64,000 bases of DNA, taken from Pelomonas sp039929605 (GTDB lineage Bacteria; Pseudomonadota; Gammaproteobacteria; Burkholderiales; Burkholderiaceae_C). Of the stretch, positions 7,870 to 17,557 are shown piece by piece (the stretch's first letter is position 1; the number at the start of each line of letters is the position of its first letter). Position numbers and translations under genes: made by a program. The stretch spans positions 14,339 through 78,338 of the forward strand of contig NZ_JBDSQX010000152.1 of NCBI RefSeq assembly GCF_039929605.1, read 5' to 3'. The notes below the pieces were generated by a model, which worked only from the letters and a program-made list of their open reading frames with translations, was not told where the DNA came from and did not search any database.

Positions 7870-9669
7870 TCAGCGCTTGCGCACCGGCGGTATGTCCGTG
7901 CAGGACCCGTGCGCCACTTCCGCCGCCATGCCGAGCGACTCGCCCAGTGTGGGGTGCGGGTGGATGGTCTTGCCGATGTCCACTGCGTCCGCGCCCATCT
8001 CGATGGCCAACGCGATCTCGCCGATCATGTCGCCGGCATGCGTGCCGACGATGCCGCCGCCGATGATGCGGTGGCTCTCTTCGTCGAACAGCAGCTTGGT
8101 GAAGCCCTCGTCGCGGCCGTTGGCAATCGCACGGCCCGAGGCCGTCCACGGGAACAGGCCCTTGGTGATCTTGATGCCCTTGGCCTTGGCCTCGTCCTCG
8201 GTGATGCCGACCCACGCTACCTCGGGGTCGGTGTAGGCCACGCTCGGAATCACGCGGGCGTCGAACTGGCTCTTCTTGAGCTTCTCGTCGCCCAGCAGTT
8301 CGCCGGCGATGACTTCCGCCGCGACGTGGCCTTCGTGCACCGCCTTGTGGGCCAGCATGGGTTGGCCAACGATGTCGCCGATGGCGAACACACTCGGCAC
8401 ATTGGTGCGCATCTGCACGTCGACCGGGATGAAGCCGCGGTCGCTCACCGTCACGCCGGCGTTCTCGGCGCCCACCTTCTTGCCATTGGGCGCGCGGCCC
8501 ACGGCCTGCAGCACGAGGTCGTAGCGCTGCGGCTCTTTCGGGGCGCCCTCGCCTTCGAAGGTGACCCAGATGCCGTCGGGCCTGGCCTCGGCGCCCACCG
8601 TCTTCGTGTTCAACATGATGTTGTCGAAGCGGTGCGCGTTGAACTTTTGCCAGACCTTGACGAGGTCGCGGTCGGCGCCGGTCATCAGCGTGGGCAGCAT
8701 CTCGACGACGTCCAGGCGCGTGCCCAGCGTGGAGTACACGGTGCCCATCTCCAGGCCGATGATGCCGCCGCCGACGATGAGCATCTTCTCGGCCTCGACG
8801 TCCATCTCCAGCGCGCCGGTCGAGTCCACGATGCGCGGATCGTTGGGCAGGAAGGGCAGCCGCACGGCTTGTGAGCCGGCCGCGATGATGAGGCGCTTGA
8901 AGGCCACGGTCTGCGAGGACCCGGTCTTGGCTTGGCCCACGGCGCCTTCGGTCGCTTCGACCTTGAGGTTCTGGGCATCGAGCAATGTGCCGACGCCTCG
9001 TAGCACTGCTACCTTGCGCATCTTGGCCATCGCCGCCAGACCACCGGTCAGCTTGCCGGTGACCTTGTTCTTGTGGGCGCGCAGCTTGTCGATGTCGACT
9101 TCGGGCTCGCCGAACTTCACGCCGAGGTCGGCCATGTGGCTGACCTCGTCCATGACGGCCGCCACATGCAGCAGCGCCTTGGACGGGATGCAGCCGACGT
9201 TCAGGCAGACGCCGCCGAGGGTGGCGTAACGCTCGACGAGAGCCACCTTCAGGCCCAGGTCGGCGGCGCGGAAGGCAGCGGAGTAGCCACCGGGGCCACC
9301 GCCGAGGACGACGAGGTCGAAGGCTTGGTCGGCGCTGCCCGTGTACGTCGCAGCGGCAGGAGCCGGTGCGGCGGCAACGGGAGCCGCCACAGGCGCCGCA
9401 GCAGCAGGAGTCGGCGCGGGGGCAGCGGCTTCCGCCGACTCCAGCGTCAGCACGACCGAGCCCTTCTTGACCTTGTCGCCGATGTTGACGCGCAGCTCTT
9501 TCACCACGCCGGCCGCAGACGACGGGATCTCGATCGACGCCTTGTCGCTCTCGACGGTGATGAGGCTCTGCTCGACCTTGACGGTATCGCCGGGCTTGAC
9601 TAACAGCTCGATGACGCCGACTTCGTCGAAGTCGCCGATGTCCGGAACTTGAACTTCAATGATTGCCAT
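7870..9669 (-). CDS. lpdA: Dihydrolipoyl dehydrogenase (E3) with N-terminal lipoyl domain
   Basis: 599 residues. Residues 1-80 form a lipoyl domain with the lipoylation lysine in ESDKAS. An Ala/Pro linker follows, then a full FAD/NAD disulphide oxidoreductase with the redox pair in GGVCLNVGCIPSKA and an NAD-binding GGGIIGLEMG. It reoxidises dihydrolipoamide of E2 with NAD+, completing pyruvate to acetyl-CoA conversion. A lipoyl domain on E3 is a known betaproteobacterial/neisserial variant. Start ATG 9669 has AGAGGGG upstream and sits 14 bp after aceF. An upstream extension of the frame was rejected because it enters aceF. Confidence 0.96.
   Translation of the reverse strand: MAIIEVQVPDIGDFDEVGVIELLVKPGDTVKVEQSLITVESDKASIEIPSSAAGVVKELRVNIGDKVKKGSVVLTLESAEAAAPAPTPAAAAPVAAPVAAAPAPAAATYTGSADQAFDLVVLGGGPGGYSAAFRAADLGLKVALVERYATLGGVCLNVGCIPSKALLHVAAVMDEVSHMADLGVKFGEPEVDIDKLRAHKNKVTGKLTGGLAAMAKMRKVAVLRGVGTLLDAQNLKVEATEGAVGQAKTGSSQTVAFKRLIIAAGSQAVRLPFLPNDPRIVDSTGALEMDVEAEKMLIVGGGIIGLEMGTVYSTLGTRLDVVEMLPTLMTGADRDLVKVWQKFNAHRFDNIMLNTKTVGAEARPDGIWVTFEGEGAPKEPQRYDLVLQAVGRAPNGKKVGAENAGVTVSDRGFIPVDVQMRTNVPSVFAIGDIVGQPMLAHKAVHEGHVAAEVIAGELLGDEKLKKSQFDARVIPSVAYTDPEVAWVGITEDEAKAKGIKITKGLFPWTASGRAIANGRDEGFTKLLFDEESHRIIGGGIVGTHAGDMIGEIALAIEMGADAVDIGKTIHPHPTLGESLGMAAEVAHGSCTDIPPVRKR
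9541..9645. repeat. Lipoyl-domain DNA repeat, copy 1 (in lpdA)
   Basis: 105-bp stretch encoding the lipoyl-domain core, nearly identical in DNA to 10869-10973 and 11217-11321. All three copies have the same length and orientation. They are coding repeats within the lipoyl domains. Confidence 0.85.
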
Positions 9670-9683
9670 GAGTCCAGCCCCTC

Positions 9684-11345
9684 TTACAGCGCGATCCGAC
9701 GGAAGTCGGACAGCAGCGACGCGAAGTAGACGTTGAAGCGAGCAGCCGCAGCGCCGTCGATGACGCGGTGGTCCCAGCTCAACGACAGCGGCAGGATCAG
9801 GCGCGGCTGGAAGGCCTTGCCGTCCCACACGGGCTCGATGCTGCTCTTGCAGACGCCCATGATGGACACCTCGGGCGCATTGATGATGGGCGTGAAGTAC
9901 TTGCCGCCGATGCCGCCGAGTGACGAGATCGAGAAGCAGCCGCCGGTCATGTCGGCGGGGCCGAGCTTGCCGTCGCGGGCCTTCTTGGCCAGCTCACCCA
10001 TTTCGGCGGTGATCTGGAAGATGCCCTTCTTGTCGGCGTCGCGGATGACGGGCACGACGAGGCCGTTGGGCGTGTCTGCCGCGAAGCCGATGTGGAAGAA
10101 CTGCTTCAGCACCAACGTGTCGCCATCGAGCGAGCTGTTGAACTCGGGGAACTTCTTCAGCGCCGCCACGGCCGCCTTGATCATGAAGGCAAGCATCGTG
10201 ACCTTGATGCCGGCCTTCTCGTTCTCCTTGTTCAGCTGGACGCGGAAGGCTTCCAGCTCGGTGATGTCGGCATCGTCATGGTTGGTGACGTGCGGGATGA
10301 CCACCCAGTTGCGATGCAGGTTGGCGCCCGAGATCTTCTTGATGCGCGACAGCTCCTTGCGCTCGACGGCACCGAACTTCTCGAAGTCGACCTTGGGCCA
10401 GGCCAGCACATTGAGGCCAGAGCCACCGCCAGAAGCTGCCGGGGGTGCGACAGCCTTTTGCGCAGCGGTCTGCACCGCGCCGCTCATGACGGCCTTGACG
10501 AAGCCCTGCACGTCGCTCTCGACGATGCGGCCCTTGGCGCCACTGCCCTTCACCTCGGCCAGCGGCACGCCGAGTTCACGGGCGATCTTGCGGATGCTGG
10601 GCGAGGCGTGCGGCAGGTTGCCAGTGGGCGCGGAGGGCTGGTGCGGCGGCAGCGCGGCGGTTGGCACCGTCTTTACTTCGGCGGCTGCGGGAGCCGCAGG
10701 CGACGGGGCCGGAGACGCAGCGGCCGTGGCGGGCGCTGCGACGGGCGCAGATGCGCCACCGGTAGCAGTCACGCGCGCCAGCGGCGAGCCCTTCTTGACC
10801 TTGTCGCCGATCTTGACGAGCAACTCCTCGACGACACCGGCGGTCGACGACGGGATCTCCATCGAGGCCTTGTCGCTCTCGACGGTGATGAGGCTCTGCT
10901 CGACCTTGACGGTGTCGCCGACCTTCACGAGCAGCTCGATGACGGCCACTTCGTCGAAGTCGCCGATGTCGGGCACTTCGATGGTGACGGGGCCGCTGCT
11001 CTGCGCGGGGGCCGGCGCAGGCGCGGCGGGCTCGGCCGCAGGAGCTGGGGCCGGTGCAGCAGCGGCAGGGGCCGGGGCGGCCGCCGCAGGCGCGGGCGCA
11101 GCAGCGCCCTCGCCTTCGACGAGCACCAGCACGCTGCCCTGCTTGACCTTGTCGCCCACGGCGACCTTGATCTCCTTGACGACGCCGGCCTGCGACGACG
11201 GAATCTCCATCGACGCCTTGTCGCTCTCGACGGTGATCAGGCTTTGCTCGACCTTGACGGTGTCGCCCACCTTGACCAGCACCTCGATGACGCCGACTTC
11301 GTCGAAATCGCCGATGTCCGGAACCTTGACTTCAACCAATGCCAT
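9684..11345 (-). CDS. aceF: Pyruvate dehydrogenase E2, dihydrolipoamide acetyltransferase
   Basis: 553 residues. Two lipoyl domains (about 1-80 and 120-200, each with ESDKAS) are joined by Ala/Pro-rich flexible linkers. A peripheral subunit-binding domain follows (ASPSIRKIARELGVPLAEVKG, about 250-285), then the catalytic acetyltransferase domain ending with the active-site motif SWDHRVIDGA. It transfers the acetyl group from lipoamide to CoA and forms the core of the complex. The start ATG 11345 has GGGGAG upstream; it lies 18 bp after aceE. Confidence 0.96.
   Translation of the reverse strand: MALVEVKVPDIGDFDEVGVIEVLVKVGDTVKVEQSLITVESDKASMEIPSSQAGVVKEIKVAVGDKVKQGSVLVLVEGEGAAAPAPAAAAPAPAAAAPAPAPAAEPAAPAPAPAQSSGPVTIEVPDIGDFDEVAVIELLVKVGDTVKVEQSLITVESDKASMEIPSSTAGVVEELLVKIGDKVKKGSPLARVTATGGASAPVAAPATAAASPAPSPAAPAAAEVKTVPTAALPPHQPSAPTGNLPHASPSIRKIARELGVPLAEVKGSGAKGRIVESDVQGFVKAVMSGAVQTAAQKAVAPPAASGGGSGLNVLAWPKVDFEKFGAVERKELSRIKKISGANLHRNWVVIPHVTNHDDADITELEAFRVQLNKENEKAGIKVTMLAFMIKAAVAALKKFPEFNSSLDGDTLVLKQFFHIGFAADTPNGLVVPVIRDADKKGIFQITAEMGELAKKARDGKLGPADMTGGCFSISSLGGIGGKYFTPIINAPEVSIMGVCKSSIEPVWDGKAFQPRLILPLSLSWDHRVIDGAAAARFNVYFASLLSDFRRIAL
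10869..10973. repeat. Lipoyl-domain DNA repeat, copy 2 (in aceF)
   Basis: 105-bp coding repeat, second lipoyl domain of aceF; see copies at 9541 and 11217. Confidence 0.85.
11217..11321. repeat. Lipoyl-domain DNA repeat, copy 3 (in aceF)
   Basis: 105-bp coding repeat, first lipoyl domain of aceF; same length and frame as the other two copies. Confidence 0.85.
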
Positions 11346-11363
11346 TTTTTTGTCTCCCCGGGC

Positions 11364-14084
11364 TTACGCGTACAAAGGATTGATCTTGTTGGCGTCAATG
11401 CCGTACTTGGCAATCGCCTCCGCCACGCGCTCGACCGGCACCGCGCCGTCATCGGCCAACGCCTTCAGCGCGGCCACGACGATGTAGTGGCGGTTGACTT
11501 CGAAGTGCGCACGCAGCTTGCTGCGGAAGTCCGAGCGCCCGAAGCCGTCGGTGCCCAGCACCTTGTACGAACGGCCACGCGGGATGAAGGCGCGGATCTG
11601 CTCGGCGTAGTTCTTCATGTAGTCGGTCGACGCGATCACCGGGCCCTTGGTGTGGCCGAGTTGCTGCGTCACGAAAGGCACGCAGGCCAGTTCGGTCGGG
11701 TGCAGCAGGTTCCAGCGCTCGGCGTTCTGGCCGTCGCGGGCCAGCTCGTTGAAGCTCGGGCAGCTCCACACGTTGGCGCCCACGCCCCACTCTTCTTCCA
11801 GCAGCATCTTGGCCACTTGGCTCTCGCGCAGGATGGTGCCGGAGCCCAGCAGGTTGACGGCGATGGTCTTGCCCGCGTCGGCCTCTTCGAGCAGGTACAT
11901 GCCCTTGAGGATGTGTTCCTCGGTGCCGGCCTTGAGGCCAGGCATCGGGTAGTTCTCGTTCAGCAGGGTGATGTAGTAGTAGACGTTTTCCTGGTCTTCC
12001 ACCATGCGCTTCAAGCCGCGCTGCATGATGACCGCCACTTCGTGCGCGAAGGTCGGGTCATAGGACACGCAGTTAGGAATCGTGCTGGCCAAGATGTGGC
12101 TGTGGCCGTCCTCGTGCTGCAGGCCTTCGCCGTTCAGCGTCGTGCGGCCGGACGTGCCGCCCAGCAGGAAGCCACGGGCCTGCATGTCGCCGGCGGCCCA
12201 GGCCAGGTCGCCGATGCGTTGGAAGCCGAACATCGAGTAGTAGACGAAGAACGGAATCATCACGCGGTTGTTCGTCGAGTACGACGTTGCCGCAGCGATC
12301 CAACTGGCCATGCCGCCGGCTTCGTTGATGCCTTCCTGCAGCACCTGGCCGGCCTTGTCCTCGCGGTAGTACATGACCTGGTCGCGGTCGACCGGCGTGT
12401 ACTGTTGGCCCGCAGGGTTGTAGATGCCGATCTGGCGGAACAGGCCTTCCATGCCAAAGGTGCGCGCCTCATCCACCAGGATGGGCACGACGCGCGGGCC
12501 GAGCTCCTTGTCGCGCAGCAGCGTGGTCAGGAAGCGCACATAGGCCTGCGTCGTCGAGATCTCACGGCCTTCCGCCGTCGGGTCCAACACGGGCTGGAAG
12601 GTGGCCAGGTCGGGCACCTTCAACGCCTCGTCGGTCTTGGCGCGGCGCTTGGGCAGGTAGCCACCCAGGGCCTTGCGGCGCTCGTGCAGGTACTTCAGTT
12701 CCTGCGAGCCTTCGGCCGGTTGGTAGAACGGGATCTTGGGCAGGTCTTCATCCGACACGGGGATGTTGAAACGGTCGCGCATGGCGCGGATGTCGTCGTC
12801 CTGCAGCTTCTTGGTCTGGTGGGCGGTGTTCTTGCCTTCACCGATCTTGCCCATGCCGAAGCCCTTGACGGTCTTGATCAGCAGCACTGTCGGCTGGCCG
12901 ACGGTGTTGACCGCCTTGTGATACGCAGCATAGACCTTCTGCGGATCGTGGCCGCCGCGTTGCAGGCGCCAGATGTCCTCGTCGCTCATCTTGGCGACGA
13001 GTTCCAGCAGCTTGGGATGCTTGCCGAAGAAGTTCTTGCGCACGAAGGCGCCGTCGTTGGCCTTCATGGCCTGGTAGTCACCGTCGACGGTGTCCATCAT
13101 GACCTTGCGCAGCAGCTCGTCCTTGTCGCGCGCCAGCAGCGGGTCCCAGTAGCCGCCCCAGATCAGCTTGATGACGTTCCAGCCGGCGCCGCGGAACTCG
13201 CCTTCGAGCTCCTGGATGATCTTGCCGTTGCCGCGCACCGGGCCGTCCAGGCGCTGCAGATTGCAGTTGACGACGAAGATCAGGTTGTCGAGCTTCTCGC
13301 GTGCGGCCAGGCCGATGGCGCCCAGCGATTCCGGCTCGTCCATCTCGCCGTCGCCCAGGAAGACCCAGACTTTGCGCTTGCTCGTGTCGGCGATGCCGCG
13401 GGCATGCAGGTACTTCAGGAAGCGGGCCTGGTAGATGGCCATCAAGGGGCCCAGGCCCATCGAGACGGTCGGGAACTGCCAGAAGTGGGGCATCAGCTTG
13501 GGATGCGGGTAGCTCGACAGGCCCTTGCCGTCTACTTCCTGGCGGAAGTTGATGAGCTGTTCTTCGGTGATGCGGCCTTCCATGAAGGCGCGGGCGTAGA
13601 TGCCCGGGGCGCTGTGGCCCTGGATGTAGAGCAGGTCGCCACCGTGCACGCCGTCGTCGGCATGCCAGAAGTGGTTGAAGCCGCAGCCCAGCATGGTGGC
13701 CAGCGACGCGAACGAGCTGATGTGGCCGCCCAGGTCACCCCCATCTTCGGGGTTGTGCTTGTTGGCACGCACCACCATCGCCATCGCGTTCCAGCGCATG
13801 AATGCGCGCAGACGCTCCTCGATCTCGATGTTGCCGGGGAAGCGTTCTTCCTGGTCGGTCGGGATGGTGTTGACGTAGGCCGTGTTGGCCGAGAACGGCA
13901 CGTCGATGCCGGCCTGGCGGGCGTGGTCGATCAGGGTTTCGAGCAGGAAGTGGGCGCGCTCGCTTCCTGATGCATCGCCCTCCTCGCCGATGACGGCCGA
14001 GAGGGCATCCAGCCACTCACGGGTTTCCTGCGGGTCGTTGTCGTTCGCGGCGGCGCCGAGAAACTCTTGTGGCTGGGCTGACAT
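11364..14084 (-). CDS. aceE: Pyruvate dehydrogenase E1 component, homodimeric type
   Basis: 906 residues, close to the usual ~890 of the homodimeric family. The thiamine-diphosphate site is readable (LGDGEMDEPES followed by NLIFVVNCNLQRLDG). It decarboxylates pyruvate and loads the acetyl group on E2 lipoamide. The start ATG 14084 has a strong AAGGAG upstream; an in-frame ATG 24 bp further up lacks such a site. It is the first gene of aceE-aceF-lpdA and is transcribed away from the FixL-like kinase, so the 179 bp between them should hold both promoters. Confidence 0.97.
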   Translation of the reverse strand: MSAQPQEFLGAAANDNDPQETREWLDALSAVIGEEGDASGSERAHFLLETLIDHARQAGIDVPFSANTAYVNTIPTDQEERFPGNIEIEERLRAFMRWNAMAMVVRANKHNPEDGGDLGGHISSFASLATMLGCGFNHFWHADDGVHGGDLLYIQGHSAPGIYARAFMEGRITEEQLINFRQEVDGKGLSSYPHPKLMPHFWQFPTVSMGLGPLMAIYQARFLKYLHARGIADTSKRKVWVFLGDGEMDEPESLGAIGLAAREKLDNLIFVVNCNLQRLDGPVRGNGKIIQELEGEFRGAGWNVIKLIWGGYWDPLLARDKDELLRKVMMDTVDGDYQAMKANDGAFVRKNFFGKHPKLLELVAKMSDEDIWRLQRGGHDPQKVYAAYHKAVNTVGQPTVLLIKTVKGFGMGKIGEGKNTAHQTKKLQDDDIRAMRDRFNIPVSDEDLPKIPFYQPAEGSQELKYLHERRKALGGYLPKRRAKTDEALKVPDLATFQPVLDPTAEGREISTTQAYVRFLTTLLRDKELGPRVVPILVDEARTFGMEGLFRQIGIYNPAGQQYTPVDRDQVMYYREDKAGQVLQEGINEAGGMASWIAAATSYSTNNRVMIPFFVYYSMFGFQRIGDLAWAAGDMQARGFLLGGTSGRTTLNGEGLQHEDGHSHILASTIPNCVSYDPTFAHEVAVIMQRGLKRMVEDQENVYYYITLLNENYPMPGLKAGTEEHILKGMYLLEEADAGKTIAVNLLGSGTILRESQVAKMLLEEEWGVGANVWSCPSFNELARDGQNAERWNLLHPTELACVPFVTQQLGHTKGPVIASTDYMKNYAEQIRAFIPRGRSYKVLGTDGFGRSDFRSKLRAHFEVNRHYIVVAALKALADDGAVPVERVAEAIAKYGIDANKINPLYA

Positions 14085-14263
14085 GGCCGTGTCTCCTTCA
14101 AGTGCCACCTCTACGGGCGGCGGGTGTTCTACAAGGGCGTGCGCGAACGCAGGCGCTGCGGGCGGCCGCAGTGTCTCATAAAGCGCTTGAACTTCCCAAA
14201 TGGCGCGAGACGATTTCTTATTGTGAAATTACGGTGACTGCCGCCGCCCCGGATAATTTAGCG

Positions 14264-16861
14264 ATGGCCCTTGATTCGCACGCTCCCGTGACCCGCACAC
14301 GCCGACAACGCCTGCTGGCGCCTTGGCGCCGCCTGGTCGCCACCTGGTGGTTCCGGCAGTCGCCGTCGCGCCAGGACAGGCTGGCCACGCTGGGCCCGCT
14401 GATCTCCGTGCTGCTTTTCCTGGCGGCCATCATTTCGGCCTTCTGGTATCTGCGCAACGAAGAAATCGAGCGCGAGACCGAGTCCGTCAAGCGTGACACC
14501 GAGATCGCCCAGCAGCAGATCCGCCTGCGCCTGATCGAGAACCAGGAGCAGCTCGTGCGCATTGCGCGCGAAGTGGTCACCCGCCAGATCGACGCGCATG
14601 AGTTCTCCGCCCAGGCCCAGGCCTTTGCGCGCGACCGGCCCGAGCTGACGCATGTGACCTGGCTGAGCAACAAGCGCGAGCGCCGCAGCAGCGTGGGCGC
14701 GTCGGGCTTCCAGGCCGACGGCCTGATGTCCGCCGACGGCAACGACCCGTCCATGCCCATGCCCAACCAGTCCAACGCGGCGGAACAAGCCTTCGAGGCC
14801 GCCAAGGACCGACGCCAGCCCGTCTACTCGCCGCCATTCACCGACAGCAACGGCGTCACCGTCTTCCAGCTGCACATCCCGCTGATCGACCGGGGCGGCT
14901 TCGTCGGCGTGCTGATCGCCGAGTACACCGTCGAGGCCCTGCTGCGCTACTACGTGCCCAGCGAGGTCTCCACGCGCCACAGCATCGCCGTGCTGGATTC
15001 GCGCGACCAGGTCGTCAGCAGCACCGTCACGCCCATGCCCGGCCAGCGCCTGCGCCGCGCGGCGCTGCTGCACGACGTACCGCTGGCGCCGGCGCTGAAC
15101 GGCCTGGTGCTGCGCGGCCAGGGCTGGCGCACGTCCATCGGCCTCATCAACAACGCGCTGTTCTGGCTGGTGCTGGCGCTCGCGGGCATGACGGTGTGGA
15201 TGCTGCTCGGCACCTGGCGCCACATGCGCCGACGCACACAGATTCAGAACGCGCTGACGCTGGAGACCAACTTCCGCCGCGCGATGGAGAACTCCATGCT
15301 GACCGGTATGCGCGCCATGGACATGGACACGCGCATCACCTACGTGAACCCGGCCTTCTGCGCGATGACGGGGTTCTCGGACACCGACCTCGTCGGCCGC
15401 ACGCCGCCCTACCCCTTCTGGCCCAACGACCGCCGCGAGGAGAACGCGCGGCTGCTGCAGCAGGAGCTCGGCGGCCGCAGCCCCTCGGGCGGCGTGGAGG
15501 TCAGGATCCAGCGCAAGGACGGCTCGACCTTCGATGCGCGCGTCTATGTTTCGCCGCTGGTGGACACCAAGGGCAAGCAGACCGGCTGGATGACCTCGAT
15601 GACCAACATCACCGAGGCCAAGCGCGTGCGCGACCAGCTCTCCGCCTCGCACGAACGCTTCACGACCGTGCTGGAAGGGCTGGACGCGGCCGTGTCCGTG
15701 CTGTCCGTCACGCCGCCCGAGCTGCTGTTCGCCAACCGCAGCTACCGGCTCTGGTTCGGCGCCGACCCGGCCGGCCACGCGCTGCTGGCGGGCGGCCAGT
15801 TGATGGGCACCACCAACCGGCGCGGCATCGACGACAGCGCCGACGAGGTGGACGACTATTCCGGCCTGCCCGCCGAGGCCCTGACCGACCTGGGTTCGGA
15901 CCCGCGCGAGGTCTACGTGGAATCGCTGGCGATGTGGTTCGACGTGCGCGCCCGCTACCTGCAGTGGACCGACGGCCGCCTGGCGCAGATGCTGATCGCC
16001 ACCGACATCACGATGCGCCGCGCCGCCGAGGCCCAGGCCGCCTTGCAGGCCGACAAGGCGCAAGTCACCAGCCGGCTGATGACCATGGGCGAAATGGCCT
16101 CCAGCGTGGCCCACGAGCTGAACCAGCCGCTGACCGCCATCACCAACTACTGCAACGGCATGGTCAGCCGCGTGCGCGCGGACAGCATCGACAAGGAGTC
16201 GCTGATGGCCGCGCTGACCAAGACGGCCAAGCAGGCCGAGCGCGCCGGCCAGATCATTCACCGCATCCGCAACTTCGTGAAGCGCAGCGAGCCGCAGCGC
16301 GCGCCGGCCTTTGCGCCCGACATCGTCGAGGACGCCGTGGAGCTGGCGGGCATCGAACTGCGCCGCCGCAACGTCGCCATCCACACCTACATCGCGCAGC
16401 GGCTGCCGCAGATGATGGTGGACCCCATCCTCATCGAGCAGGTGCTGATGAACCTGCTGAAGAACGCGGCGGAGGCCATCGACAACGCCTCCCTGCCCAC
16501 CTCGCGCCGCCACATCGAGCTGCGCGTGGTGCCCAAGCACAGCGCGGAGCTGGGCGGCCACATCGAGTTCTCGGTGACCGACATGGGGCCCGGCTTGCCC
16601 GACGAGGTGCTGGCCCGCATGTATGAGGCCTTCTTCTCCACCAAGGCCGATGGCCTGGGCATCGGCTTAGGGTTATGCCGGTCTATCGTCGAGTCCCACC
16701 AGGGCCGGATAAAAGCCGAGAACCTCTACAATGGCGCCCTCGTCGTTGGGTGCCGATTCGCCTTCACGATCCCGGTCACCATCACCTCAGAACACCTGCG
16801 CGCGGACGCCTCCAACGGTGCCGCCGGCCACGCTCAGAGAACCGAACCCACCACACCATGA
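14264..16861 (+). CDS. PAS-containing membrane sensor histidine kinase
   Basis: 865 residues from ATG 14264; the longer frame was rejected because it runs into the aceE upstream region. It has a TM at about 42-62, a periplasmic region to about 290, a second TM, a PAS domain (about 330-450), a second PAS-like domain, HisKA with phospho-acceptor His617 in SVAHELNQPLTAI, and a HATPase with DMGPGLPD and GIGLGLCRSIVESHQG boxes. The kinase core resembles FixL/TtrS/DctB-type enzymes. Its stop overlaps the FixJ-like regulator (ATGA), its likely phosphorylation partner. The ligand is unknown. Confidence 0.9.
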   Translation: MALDSHAPVTRTRRQRLLAPWRRLVATWWFRQSPSRQDRLATLGPLISVLLFLAAIISAFWYLRNEEIERETESVKRDTEIAQQQIRLRLIENQEQLVRIAREVVTRQIDAHEFSAQAQAFARDRPELTHVTWLSNKRERRSSVGASGFQADGLMSADGNDPSMPMPNQSNAAEQAFEAAKDRRQPVYSPPFTDSNGVTVFQLHIPLIDRGGFVGVLIAEYTVEALLRYYVPSEVSTRHSIAVLDSRDQVVSSTVTPMPGQRLRRAALLHDVPLAPALNGLVLRGQGWRTSIGLINNALFWLVLALAGMTVWMLLGTWRHMRRRTQIQNALTLETNFRRAMENSMLTGMRAMDMDTRITYVNPAFCAMTGFSDTDLVGRTPPYPFWPNDRREENARLLQQELGGRSPSGGVEVRIQRKDGSTFDARVYVSPLVDTKGKQTGWMTSMTNITEAKRVRDQLSASHERFTTVLEGLDAAVSVLSVTPPELLFANRSYRLWFGADPAGHALLAGGQLMGTTNRRGIDDSADEVDDYSGLPAEALTDLGSDPREVYVESLAMWFDVRARYLQWTDGRLAQMLIATDITMRRAAEAQAALQADKAQVTSRLMTMGEMASSVAHELNQPLTAITNYCNGMVSRVRADSIDKESLMAALTKTAKQAERAGQIIHRIRNFVKRSEPQRAPAFAPDIVEDAVELAGIELRRRNVAIHTYIAQRLPQMMVDPILIEQVLMNLLKNAAEAIDNASLPTSRRHIELRVVPKHSAELGGHIEFSVTDMGPGLPDEVLARMYEAFFSTKADGLGIGLGLCRSIVESHQGRIKAENLYNGALVVGCRFAFTIPVTITSEHLRADASNGAAGHAQRTEPTTP

Positions 16862-17481
16862 GCTTGATCCCCAAAAAGGGCAACGTCTACGTCGTAGACG
16901 ACGACGAAGCGGTCCGCGACTCCCTGCAGTGGCTGCTTGAAGGCAAGGACTACCGGGTCAAATGTTTTGACTCGGCCGAATCCTTCCTCACGCGCTACGA
17001 CCCCCGCGAGGTCGCCTGCCTCATCGCAGACATCCGCATGGACGGCATGACCGGCCTGGAACTCCAGGACCGTCTCATCGAGCGCAAGAGCCCCTTGCCC
17101 ATCGTCTTCATCACCGGCCACGGCGACGTGCCCATGGCAGTGCAGACGATGAAGAAGGGCGCGATGGACTTCATCGAGAAGCCGTTCAAGGAAGAGGAAC
17201 TGCTGGCACTCGTGGAGCGCATGCTCGACCAGGCCCGCGAAGCCTTCTCCAGCCACCAGGAAGCCGCAAGCCGCGACGCCCTGCTGGCGCGGCTCACGAC
17301 ACGTGAAGCGCAAGTGCTGGAGCGCATCGTCGCCGGCCGCCTGAACAAGCAGATTGCCGACGACCTCGGCATCAGCATCAAGACGGTCGAAGCCCACCGC
17401 GCCAACATCATGGAAAAGCTCAACGCCAACACGGTGGCCGACCTGCTCAAGATTGCCTTGGGTGCGACCGCCAAGGCTTGA
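16858..17481 (+). CDS. FixJ/NarL-type response regulator
   Basis: 207 residues. The receiver domain has Asp13-15, phospho-acceptor Asp58 (LIADIRMDG), Thr in FITGHGD and Lys in IEKPFKEEE. The C-terminal LuxR-type helix-turn-helix reads LTTREAQVLERIVAGRLNKQ. It is translationally coupled to the kinase and followed by a strong terminator, so the pair forms a two-gene operon. Its target is unknown; the divergent aceEF-lpdA operon is a candidate only by position. Confidence 0.93.
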   Translation: MSLIPKKGNVYVVDDDEAVRDSLQWLLEGKDYRVKCFDSAESFLTRYDPREVACLIADIRMDGMTGLELQDRLIERKSPLPIVFITGHGDVPMAVQTMKKGAMDFIEKPFKEEELLALVERMLDQAREAFSSHQEAASRDALLARLTTREAQVLERIVAGRLNKQIADDLGISIKTVEAHRANIMEKLNANTVADLLKIALGATAKA

Positions 17482-17501
17482 GTTCTTGATTTACCCAAGA
17501 G

Positions 17502-17526
17502 GCCGCTGAACTTTCAGCGGCTTTTT
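17502..17526 (+). terminator. Rho-independent terminator after the FixJ-like gene
   Basis: A perfect 9-bp GC-rich stem (17502-17510 with 17513-17521) is followed directly by five T residues (17522-17526), a textbook intrinsic terminator. Confidence 0.92.
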
Positions 17527-17557
17527 GCTTTCTGAACATGAACCGAACTCATCTGCC

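Noticed and set aside
9541..11321. Three regularly similar 105-bp segments considered as a mobile repeat
   Set aside because: They encode the lipoyl domains in frame, so domain duplication explains them.
10092..13970. Long plus-strand open frame of 1292 codons opposite the pyruvate dehydrogenase genes
   Set aside because: It is antisense to aceE/aceF, is rich in His/Gln/Arg/Asp as shadows of GC-rich genes are, and has no domain pattern.
14258..16561. Minus-strand open frame of 767 codons opposite the PAS kinase
   Set aside because: Shadow of the kinase; no ribosome site or recognisable domains.
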